A stretch of DNA of 26,469 nucleotides from JAWKHR01 sp041394725 (GTDB lineage: Bacteria; Acidobacteriota; Vicinamibacteria; Vicinamibacterales; SCN-69-37): NCBI GenBank assembly GCA_041394725.1, contig JAWKHR010000070.1:1-26469 (forward strand). The letters are read 5' to 3'. The translations under genes were made by a program, and so were the position numbers. Position 1 is the stretch's first letter. Every line of letters starts with the position of its first letter. The notes under the pieces were generated by a model that was not told the origin of the DNA, ran no database searches, and saw nothing but the letters and a program-made list of their open reading frames with translations. Shown here piece by piece: positions 12,233 to 19,230 of the stretch.

Positions 12233-15200
12233 TGCCCGCCCCGCCCACACCGGACGTCCGGACCCGCATCGACGAGGCCGCCGCGGCGCTGGCCGCGCGG
12301 CTGGGCGATCGGCCGTGGCCGTCGCTCGTGGTGCTGCTCGGCGCGGGCACGGGCTGGGCCGTCGAGGCCATCGAGCGGGACGCGCCGCCGGACACGCGCG
12401 TGCTGGTCCTCGAGCCACGTGCGGCCGACGCGGCGGCGCTCGCCGGCCGCCGCGACTGGTCGGCGCTCGTCGAGGCCGGCCGGCTCCGCGTGCTCGTCGG
12501 TCCCGACTATCGCGGCGCGGCCGACGCGTGGCGGATGATCGACCCGGACGGACCGGCGCCGCTGATCCTGCCGCACGCGCCGCTGCTGCCGGACCACGCC
12601 GCCGACGTGCTCGCCGCGCGCCGGATCTTCGATCGCATCCACTTCGACGCGACCGCGAACGCCGAGGCGCGCCGCACGCTCGGCGGCCGGTACCTGGTGA
12701 ACACGCTGCGCAACCTGCCGCGGATGATCGACGCGCCGGACATCCGCGCCTGGAAGGACGCGCGCCGCGGCGCGGCCGCGATCGTCTGCGGCGCCGGGCC
12801 GTCGCTCGACGCGAACCTGCGCGCGCTGGCCGGCCGGCGCGACGGCCTCGTGCTCGTCGCGGCCGATACGGCCGTGCGCCCGATGCTCGAATCCGGCATC
12901 GAGCCGGACTTCGTCCTCGCCCTCGACCCCTCGCCGCAGAACGCGCGCCACCTGGCGGACCTTCCCCGGCTCGGCCGGACCTGGCTCGTCTGCGAGGCGG
13001 CCCTGGACGCGCGCGCCGTGCGCTCCTTCGCGCCGCGGGTGGCGTACTTCCGCGTCGGACACAATCACCCCTGGCCCTGGATCGCCGGCCTCGGCCTCGA
13101 CGTCGCCGTGCTGCCGGCCTGGGGATCCGTGCTGACCTCCGCGTTCGAGTTCACGCGGTGGCTCGGCTGCGGCCCGATCGGGTTCATCGGCGCCGACCTC
13201 GCCTACTCCGGTGCGCGCACCTACGCCCGCGGCACGTCGTTCGAGGCGGACTGGGCGCGGCTCGTGCTCGAGGGCCAGCCGCTGCCGAAGGCCTGGGCGC
13301 GCGCGGTCGCGCGCCGCGCGAAGGGCACCGTGGACGACGTGGCGGGGCGGCCCGTGCAGACGGCCCCGCACCTGCTCGCGTTCCGCGACTGGCTGGTCGA
13401 GCGGATCGGCGGCGGCCGCGACGGAACGCGCATCCTCAACTTCACCGGTCACGGCGTCTTCGCCGGCCCGGGCATCACGCAGGCGGACCCGGCGGCGCTC
13501 GACGCGCTCGCCAGCCGCCGGCGGTCTTGGCCCGATCCCGACCGCGCGCGCTTCGCCGTCAACCGCCGCGCGTTCGCCACCGCCGCGGCCACGCTCGACG
13601 CCGGGACGTCCCCGATGGCCGACTGGTTGACGAGCTACGGGCCCAGCGTCGATCGCGCGGCGCTCGACGCGGTCGTCGCGACGATCGCGTCGGCCGAGGC
13701 GCCGGATCAGACGCCGCCGCCGCGGCCGTCGCTGCCCCGCCGGCTGCGCGGCCTGCCGGAAGCCGTCGCGATCGTGCGCGCCGCACGCGAGGGCGTCGCG
13801 CCGCCGCTCTGGGCCGTGGCGTCCGACGTGTGGGCGGACGACCTCGAGTCGGTCGCCGACGGCCGGGCCGCCCGGCCGCGCGCCTCCGCCGCCGACGTCG
13901 TCGCGGCCCTCATGGCGGGCGGACGCCTCACCGGACCGGCCGCCGGCGACGTGGACGCCACGACGCCGCCGCCCGTGCCCGGTCATCTCGACATCCTCCT
14001 CTCGCCGGCCTGGCGCACGCCCGCTTTCGAGGCGGCGTCCGCCGCGGTCATCGCCCTGGCCGGCCGGCTCCGCGCGCGCACCGTGGCAGCACCGGCCCTC
14101 CTGCGACAGTCCATCACGCCAGGCCCCTCGACCGCGCCGGTGGAAACCACGGTTCACATGAGACCCGTCCCCCTGCGCCTGTGGGTGACCTCGCTCGCGG
14201 AGATGGAGGCGCTCATCGAGTTCGGCGCGGACGGGAATGGGAATGGGAATGGGAATGGAAGCGGGAACGATCGTGGGCCACAGACGGACGGCGCGGCCAG
14301 CGACGAGGTCGCCAACGCCGACGCCTGGCGGCGGGTGCTCGACGGGATCGACGCGGCGCTGGCCGGACGGGAAGGCACCGCCGCGTCGGCCGGAGCGGAC
14401 GCCTTCGCGATCCGCCTGACGGTGGACGCGGACGCCGGTGCGCGGTGGCGCATCGCCGCGCCCATTCACGCCGATCACCGCGCGGCGATCCTCGCCGGCG
14501 CCATCGTCGGCGACTGGGATCTCCGCGAGCAGGACGTCTCGTTCGACGCCCGCCACGCCTCGGTGCGCGTCCGCCTCGAGACCCGCGCCGGACGACGCGC
14601 GCGCGCGCGGCACCCGGCGCCGGTGCCGGTGCCGGCGTGGTCTCACGCCCGACGCCTTCAGGACGACGGGCTGCCCGCATGCCTGATCGCATCGCCGTTC
14701 GCGCCGGATCGCGCGATCGTCACGCCGCGCGGCGGCCGCGCCAGCTTCGTCGTGGACGCCTCCGGATCGTGGGAGGCCGGCGCGGACTGGCCCGATCCGA
14801 TCGTCGGGGAGGCTCGCGGCCGCGCGGGCGCGATCGCGTGGACCCACGCCTCGTCGGTGGAACTGCTGCACCGCGCGTCGGACGCGGGCCCCGTCGCGCG
14901 GGCCGCGGTCCCGTTCCAGCCCTACGCCATCGCCTGGCTGGACGACCGCGCGATCGTCAGCGGCAGCGACGGGCTCTGGGCCTGGCGGCCCGGCCACGCC
15001 CCGGAACGACTGGCCGATCTGCCGCCCTCGGTGCTGGTCGCGATCGACGGCGGCGCGGCCACGCTCGACCCGCTGCCGATCGTGGACGGACGATTGACGC
15101 GTGAACGGCTCACCCGCGGCTGGCGTGTCGACCTCGAGTCCGGACAGGTCGCCGCGCGTGCGCTGCCGCCCGCCGGCCAGGCGTGGAGCCACGCGCCCGG

Positions 15201-15447
15201 CCCGACGATGGACGCGACGACGTTTCCGGACGCGGACGTCGTGCGCCTTTCGCCGCGCCCGGCGCCAGGCAGCGAATCCGCTCCGCGCTGGCTGGCGTGG
15301 CCCCGGCCGCGCACCGCGGTCTGGCTGGGCGCGTCGCTGCTCGTCAACACCGCGCGCGGCGACGTCATCGTCTTTCCCGATCTCGCGATCCCGTCCGACG
15401 CACCCGGCGCGGGAGATTCCGGCCGCCCCGAAGCGGGGACGCCATGA
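12232..15447 (+). CDS. DUF115/Maf-type glycosyltransferase-like protein with a long propeller-like C-terminal region
   Basis: The 1071-residue product has an N-terminal Rossmann-like section (28-130), then a DUF115 (MptE/Maf-like) domain at about 175-345 with AAAIVCGAGPSLDANL (181-196), FVLALDPSPQN (227-237) and FIGADLAYSG (318-327). Maf proteins of this domain transfer nonulosonic acids onto flagellin in several bacteria. The usual Maf length is 500-700, so this is much longer. After about 640 comes a low-complexity Gly-Asn run (668-679), then 700-1050 with repeated strands ending in W or D (for example AIVTPRGGRASFVVDASGSW and AIAWLDDRAIVSGSDGLWAW), reminiscent of beta-propeller blades. That part is an impression. 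The gene starts one base before the previous stop ends (TGATG) and overlaps the next by four (ATGA). No nonulosonic-acid biosynthesis genes are in the window, so the donor sugar is unknown. Confidence 0.8.
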   Translation: MPAPPTPDVRTRIDEAAAALAARLGDRPWPSLVVLLGAGTGWAVEAIERDAPPDTRVLVLEPRAADAAALAGRRDWSALVEAGRLRVLVGPDYRGAADAWRMIDPDGPAPLILPHAPLLPDHAADVLAARRIFDRIHFDATANAEARRTLGGRYLVNTLRNLPRMIDAPDIRAWKDARRGAAAIVCGAGPSLDANLRALAGRRDGLVLVAADTAVRPMLESGIEPDFVLALDPSPQNARHLADLPRLGRTWLVCEAALDARAVRSFAPRVAYFRVGHNHPWPWIAGLGLDVAVLPAWGSVLTSAFEFTRWLGCGPIGFIGADLAYSGARTYARGTSFEADWARLVLEGQPLPKAWARAVARRAKGTVDDVAGRPVQTAPHLLAFRDWLVERIGGGRDGTRILNFTGHGVFAGPGITQADPAALDALASRRRSWPDPDRARFAVNRRAFATAAATLDAGTSPMADWLTSYGPSVDRAALDAVVATIASAEAPDQTPPPRPSLPRRLRGLPEAVAIVRAAREGVAPPLWAVASDVWADDLESVADGRAARPRASAADVVAALMAGGRLTGPAAGDVDATTPPPVPGHLDILLSPAWRTPAFEAASAAVIALAGRLRARTVAAPALLRQSITPGPSTAPVETTVHMRPVPLRLWVTSLAEMEALIEFGADGNGNGNGNGSGNDRGPQTDGAASDEVANADAWRRVLDGIDAALAGREGTAASAGADAFAIRLTVDADAGARWRIAAPIHADHRAAILAGAIVGDWDLREQDVSFDARHASVRVRLETRAGRRARARHPAPVPVPAWSHARRLQDDGLPACLIASPFAPDRAIVTPRGGRASFVVDASGSWEAGADWPDPIVGEARGRAGAIAWTHASSVELLHRASDAGPVARAAVPFQPYAIAWLDDRAIVSGSDGLWAWRPGHAPERLADLPPSVLVAIDGGAATLDPLPIVDGRLTRERLTRGWRVDLESGQVAARALPPAGQAWSHAPGPTMDATTFPDADVVRLSPRPAPGSESAPRWLAWPRPRTAVWLGASLLVNTARGDVIVFPDLAIPSDAPGAGDSGRPEAGTP
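14233..14256 (+). repeat. (GGGAAT)4 hexanucleotide microsatellite inside the DUF115 gene
   Basis: Four perfect GGGAAT units encode Gly-Asn repeats (residues 668-675), followed by a degenerate continuation to about 14268. The six-base period preserves frame. The A/T content and codon choice differ from the surrounding GC-rich coding sequence. Confidence 0.9.
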
Positions 15448-17642
15448 CCACGGCCGACGCCGCGATGCCCGAACTGCTCGTGGACCTGACCACGACGACG
15501 CACTCGCAGGGCCGGAGTGCGGGCGCCACCCGCGTGGAGTCGCGGTTCGGCGACGCGCTGCTGCGCGCGCATCCCGATCGCGTGCGCGCCGTCTCCTGGT
15601 CGTCCACCGCGGAGCGCCTGATGGACGTGCCGGCCGACGCCGCGCTGCGCTACTGCACGTCGTCCGGCGTGCCGATGGGCGACCCGCCCGGTACGCCGCT
15701 GGCCGCGGGTCCGGGCGGGGCCCGCACCGGCGATGAATCGCGCCGGCGCGTGCTGCTCGTGACCGGATCGGGCTGGCTCTCGAACGTCGCGTTCCTCGAG
15801 GGGCTGCTCCGGGCGCGTCGCGACCTCGGGGCCGAGCTGCACGTCGTGATCCACGACCTCGTGCACGCGATGTTCCCGCACTGGACGCCGCAACGGGACG
15901 ACTCGGCGAAGTTCCGGTCGCACCTGGAGGTGATGATCGCGAACGCGGACCGCCTGCTGGTCTACTCGCGGTCCACGGCGGACGACCTCGCCGGGATCGG
16001 CCGGCGCGAGGGCCTCCGGATCCCGGACGTCCGGCGCATCGCGCTCGGCAACGAATTCGCCGGCGCGGCCCCGCCGGCGCGGCCGCCGTCGCCCGAGGTC
16101 GCGGCGATCGCCGCGGCGCCGTTCGTGCTCTACGTCAGCACCGTCACCCATCGCAAGAACCACGCCTTCCTCTGCGACGTGTGGGCCCGCCTGGCCGAAG
16201 AACTGGGGCCGGCGCTGCCGCGGCTGGTGCTCGCGGGCCGCGTCGCACCCGATCAGGACGCGACGATCGAGCGGATCGCGCGTGACCCGGCGCTGCGCGA
16301 TCACCTCGTCCGCGCCACGCAGATCACCGACGCGGACCTCGCCTGGCTCTACGCGCACTGTCTGTTCACCGTCTTCCCGTCGCTCTACGAGGGCTGGGGG
16401 TTGCCGGTCGCCGAGAGCCTGGCGTTCGGCAAGGTCTGCCTGGCGTCGAATGCCAGCGCGGTCCCCGAGGCCGCGGCGGGGCTGTCGCCGACGCTGGATC
16501 CGCGGGACTTCCGCGCCTGGACCGACGCGATCCGCCTGCTCGCGCGGGACCACGACGCCCGCGCCGACGCCGAGCGCCGCATCCGATCGTCCTATCGCGC
16601 CGTCGGCTGGACCGAGGCCACCGCCCGACTGCTGGAGGCCGTCTGCGCGCCGTTGCCCGCGTCGGCCGATCGCACGCCGCGCCTCTGCGTGGGCGCGGGC
16701 CCGGCGCCGGTGCCGGCCGACGCGCACGTGCTCGTCCGCGAGCCGTGGCGGCCGGTGCGGTCGCCGACCGGCACGATCGTCGCGCACGAGACGCGCCTCG
16801 GCCTCCAGCTCTGCGAGACGCCGCCGAACGGCGCGTCCTTCGAGCTGGCGTTCGATGCGGCCGCGCCCGACGCGGCGCGCGTGGAAATCGAGGTGAACGG
16901 CTTCGTGCCGGACGGCACGGTGTTGCCCGCCACCGCCCCGGCGCTCGTTCGCCGCATCGACGTTCCGCGCGATGCCCTGCGCCGCCGCGCGCTCGTGGAG
17001 TTCGTCGTCACGGCCGGACCGGCGTCGGGCGGCGTGGCGGCGGAGCCGGCCTGGCGCGCACCGCTGCACCTGCGCGACGTGGCGGTCACGCCGCTCTCGG
17101 CCGACGCGGAACGACGCCTGCTCGGCGACCAGCGCGTTCGATGGCGCCTGGGTGACACCCTGCTCTTCTCCGCCGGCTCGCCGTCGCTGCCGCTGCTCAC
17201 CGGGAGCTGGGGCGACCCGGCGCACTGGGGCGTGTGGACGACGGCCGAGGCCGCGGGCCTGCGGTTCCGGCCGATGCCGCAGCCGTCGGATCCGGTGCGG
17301 ATACGCGTCGGCCTGCGGGCGTTCATCTGGCCGGCGCATCCCCGCCTCGACGTCGAGGTCCGCGCGGCCGGTCGCGTGCTCACCACGTGGACGTTCCGGC
17401 ACCCCGTCGATCTCGGCCTCGTCGAGCGATCGGTCGACGTGCCGGCCGACCTCCTGGAGGACGGGCTCGTGCGCCTCGACCTGACGATCCCGGATTGCCG
17501 ATCGCCCCGGATGCTCGGCCTGTCCGACGATGATCGCCGGCTCGGGATCGGGCTGGTCAAGGCGCAGTGCGCGCCGGTGGCGGTGGCTGCGGCCGACGTG
17601 GACTGGCTGCGTCGCGGCCGCGGCGGCGGCGCCGGCTGGTAG
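15444..17642 (+). CDS. GT4-type glycosyltransferase with C-terminal beta-sandwich modules
   Basis: The 732-residue product has a GT-B glycosyltransferase core (about 8-410). FVLYVSTVTHRKNH (227-240) begins the C-terminal nucleotide-binding half, and SLYEGWGLPVAESLAFGK (313-330) contains the EX7E motif (E316, E324) typical of GT family 4 retaining enzymes. A further ~300 residues look like two beta-sandwich modules. The first (about 450-560) has FELAFDAAAPDAARVEIEVNG. The second (about 575-720) has GSWGDPAHWGVWTT and ends MLGLSDDDRRLGIGL, a module also seen attached to other bacterial surface-glycan proteins. The modules may bind glycan; that is inference. ATG 15444 overlaps the previous stop (ATGA), so the three plus-strand genes form a tight operon. 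Donor and acceptor sugars cannot be inferred. Confidence 0.85.
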   Translation: MTTADAAMPELLVDLTTTTHSQGRSAGATRVESRFGDALLRAHPDRVRAVSWSSTAERLMDVPADAALRYCTSSGVPMGDPPGTPLAAGPGGARTGDESRRRVLLVTGSGWLSNVAFLEGLLRARRDLGAELHVVIHDLVHAMFPHWTPQRDDSAKFRSHLEVMIANADRLLVYSRSTADDLAGIGRREGLRIPDVRRIALGNEFAGAAPPARPPSPEVAAIAAAPFVLYVSTVTHRKNHAFLCDVWARLAEELGPALPRLVLAGRVAPDQDATIERIARDPALRDHLVRATQITDADLAWLYAHCLFTVFPSLYEGWGLPVAESLAFGKVCLASNASAVPEAAAGLSPTLDPRDFRAWTDAIRLLARDHDARADAERRIRSSYRAVGWTEATARLLEAVCAPLPASADRTPRLCVGAGPAPVPADAHVLVREPWRPVRSPTGTIVAHETRLGLQLCETPPNGASFELAFDAAAPDAARVEIEVNGFVPDGTVLPATAPALVRRIDVPRDALRRRALVEFVVTAGPASGGVAAEPAWRAPLHLRDVAVTPLSADAERRLLGDQRVRWRLGDTLLFSAGSPSLPLLTGSWGDPAHWGVWTTAEAAGLRFRPMPQPSDPVRIRVGLRAFIWPAHPRLDVEVRAAGRVLTTWTFRHPVDLGLVERSVDVPADLLEDGLVRLDLTIPDCRSPRMLGLSDDDRRLGIGLVKAQCAPVAVAAADVDWLRRGRGGGAGW

Positions 17643-17671
17643 CCGGGCCGGGACACGCGGCGGCGCGGACT

Positions 17672-17690
17672 GCGGCGCGGGCCGCGCCGC
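17672..17690. terminator. GC-rich hairpin between convergent glycosyltransferase and FkbM genes
   Basis: Nine-base arms (17672-17680 and 17682-17690) are exact reverse complements around a central G, directly before the FkbM stop (17691). The gap is 48 bp. It lacks a T run on either strand, so termination strength is unclear. Confidence 0.45.
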
Positions 17691-18506
17691 TCAGCCGCGC
17701 GACGCCCAGTCGCGCCGCGGGACCAGCACGTTCGTGTGGTTGCCGCGCTCGACGGTCACCGTGTCGGCGAGCCACACCGGGTCGAGGGGCACCAGCCGGC
17801 CGCGTCGCTCGTCGATCCTGAGGAGGCCGCCCCCCAGGCCGCGCAGCCTGTCGAGCAGCGCCCCGGCCGACGACCCGGCGCGCGCGAGGCCGGCGGGCCA
17901 GAGCTCCGCGGCCACCCACGCCTCCGGGTGTGAGTCGAGCAGCCTCTGCATGCCGGCGATCGCGCGGGGCTCGGCGCCCTGGATGTCCAGCTTCACGAGC
18001 GAAATCGGGCGGGCGTACCCGGCGAGCAGGTCGTCGAGTGCGACCGCCTCGATGTCGATCGCCTGCCGGTCGTCACCCGAGTCGTAGACGCGGTGGTCAC
18101 CGCCGTTCTCGGCGGAGCGGAACAACCGCAGCCGCCCCGTCTCGTCCGAGACGGCCTTCGGCACGATCTCGACGTTCCGGAACGCATTCGCGCGCACGTT
18201 GTGTCGAAGCAGGCGCAGGTTCCCGGGATCGGGCTCGAAGGCGATCACACGCCCGTCGGGCCCGGCCGCCCGCGCGAACTGCACCGTGTGATAGCCGACG
18301 TTCGCGCCGACGTCGAGCACCGTCGTGCCCGGCGTCACGAGGTGCAGCAGCAGCGCGGTCTCGTACGGTTCGTAGGCCCCCGCGCGGCACAGGCCGAGCG
18401 AGTCGTCGGCATCCACCCGCAGGTACAACCCGTCGCCCGCGAGGACCGGACCGCCCTCGACGGCGTGCCAGCGCACGGCATCGGCGGCGGTGGTCCGGAC
18501 GCGCAC
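17691..18506 (-). CDS. FkbM family SAM-dependent methyltransferase
   Basis: This 271-residue FkbM-type protein probably O-methylates a sugar hydroxyl on a glycan or nucleotide-linked intermediate in the cytoplasm. Motif I is VLDVGANVGYHTVQFA (63-78), followed by VIAFEPDPGNLRLLRHNV (87-104), VEIVPKAVSDETG (112-124) and LVKLDIQGAEPRAIAG (170-185); the last is the FkbM signature strand. The start is GTG 18506, two bases after the stop of the upstream methyltransferase (TGA at 18509-18511), so translation is likely to be coupled. No upstream in-frame ATG is usable because the frame would enter the neighbouring gene. It is downstream of two other minus-strand glycan genes and is probably the last gene of their operon. 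Confidence 0.9.
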   Translation of the reverse strand: MRVRTTAADAVRWHAVEGGPVLAGDGLYLRVDADDSLGLCRAGAYEPYETALLLHLVTPGTTVLDVGANVGYHTVQFARAAGPDGRVIAFEPDPGNLRLLRHNVRANAFRNVEIVPKAVSDETGRLRLFRSAENGGDHRVYDSGDDRQAIDIEAVALDDLLAGYARPISLVKLDIQGAEPRAIAGMQRLLDSHPEAWVAAELWPAGLARAGSSAGALLDRLRGLGGGLLRIDERRGRLVPLDPVWLADTVTVERGNHTNVLVPRRDWASRG

Positions 18507-18508
18507 GG

Positions 18509-19027
18509 TCAGGCGCTCCGCTTGACGGCGCGGGCCCAGTAGGTCGCCGGGAAGTCCGGCACGCTCTGGTCGATGGGCGCGAGGTCGGCGACGTCCCAGC
18601 CGTGCCGATCGAGCAGCACGCGGATGCCGAACGCGGTGAACCGCCAGTAGTCGGTCGGCGCGAGGTGGATGGCCTGCCGGAACGGCAGGCCGAGCAGCAG
18701 CGCGCCGCCCGCCCGCGTGATCCGCGTGATCTCGCGCATCCCCGCCTCGTAGTCGTCCACGTGCTCCAGCACGCCGCTGCAGAACACCGTGTCGTAGCGG
18801 CCATCGGCGATCTCGGGCATCCGGCGGACGTCGATGACGAGATCGCAGCCGGGATACGGGACGTGCTCGGACGTGGTGTACGACGTGGCGCGCGTGAAGT
18901 ACTCGCGATACCGGTGCCCCTCGCCGTCGAGGTCGTCGCGGCTCCCGATCGAGAGGACGTGGCCCTCGCAGGCGGCCGCGTGTTCGCGCAGCCAGCGGTT
19001 GGATTCGATGCGGGCGACACTCGCCAT
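18509..19027 (-). CDS. Class I SAM-dependent methyltransferase (Methyltransf_11-like)
   Basis: The 172-residue product is a compact class I methyltransferase. VLSIGSRDD (24-32) is in the motif I position, with serine and arginine in place of the usual Gly-X-Gly, then CDLVIDVRRMPEIADGRYD (61-79), TVFCSGVLEHVDDYEAGM (80-97) and RITRAGGALLLGLPF (102-116), which match the post-motif strand and glycine turn. The weak motif I (GSRDD) suggests altered cofactor binding, though the fold is clear. ATG 19027 has GGAG nine bases upstream. It starts 18 bp after the end of the shifted TPR tail of the giant glycosyltransferase gene, and its stop lies two bases before the FkbM start, so the three are probably one operon. 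The substrate is unknown. Confidence 0.82.
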   Translation of the reverse strand: MASVARIESNRWLREHAAACEGHVLSIGSRDDLDGEGHRYREYFTRATSYTTSEHVPYPGCDLVIDVRRMPEIADGRYDTVFCSGVLEHVDDYEAGMREITRITRAGGALLLGLPFRQAIHLAPTDYWRFTAFGIRVLLDRHGWDVADLAPIDQSVPDFPATYWARAVKRSA

Positions 19028-19045
19028 CGGTGCGATCTCCGTCGC

Positions 19046-19230
19046 CTACGCGGGCGTTCGCGCGCCGGTCAGGCGTCCACGCAGGGCGGCCGCCGCGCGA
19101 TGGCCGGGCACCTCGATCAGGCACGACTCGGCGTGCCCGAGCGCCTCGGCGGCGCGGCCCTCGGCGTCGTGGATGGCGGCCAGGTGATAGTGCGCGCCGC
19201 CGCGCATCGCGGCGTCGGCGCGGTGCGGCA
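19046..19230 (-). pseudogene. Out-of-frame remainder of the TPR region of the giant glycosyltransferase gene
   Basis: After about 19221 the TPR pattern continues in a different frame, with MRGGAHYHLAAIHDAEGR and a stop at 19046. It aligns residue for residue with an earlier repeat of the same protein (LFERVARQGETPAMRAGASF) if one base is restored near 19219-19221. In the frame that continues from upstream the sequence turns into Thr/Pro/Arg-rich residues typical of a shifted frame, and stops at 19117. Confidence 0.8.

Noticed and set aside
12181..15192. Long open frame (about 1000 codons) on the minus strand opposite the DUF115 gene
   Set aside because: It is very rich in Arg, Ala, Gly, Asp and His with no domain motifs, as expected for an antisense shadow of a GC-rich gene. 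The plus-strand frame has clear motifs and tight start/stop overlaps with its neighbours.
14922..17402. Long open frame (over 800 codons) on the minus strand opposite the 15444 glycosyltransferase
   Set aside because: Composition is Arg/Ala/Gly/Asp-rich and motif-free, and it crosses the boundary between two well supported genes. The GT4 frame on the plus strand explains the region.
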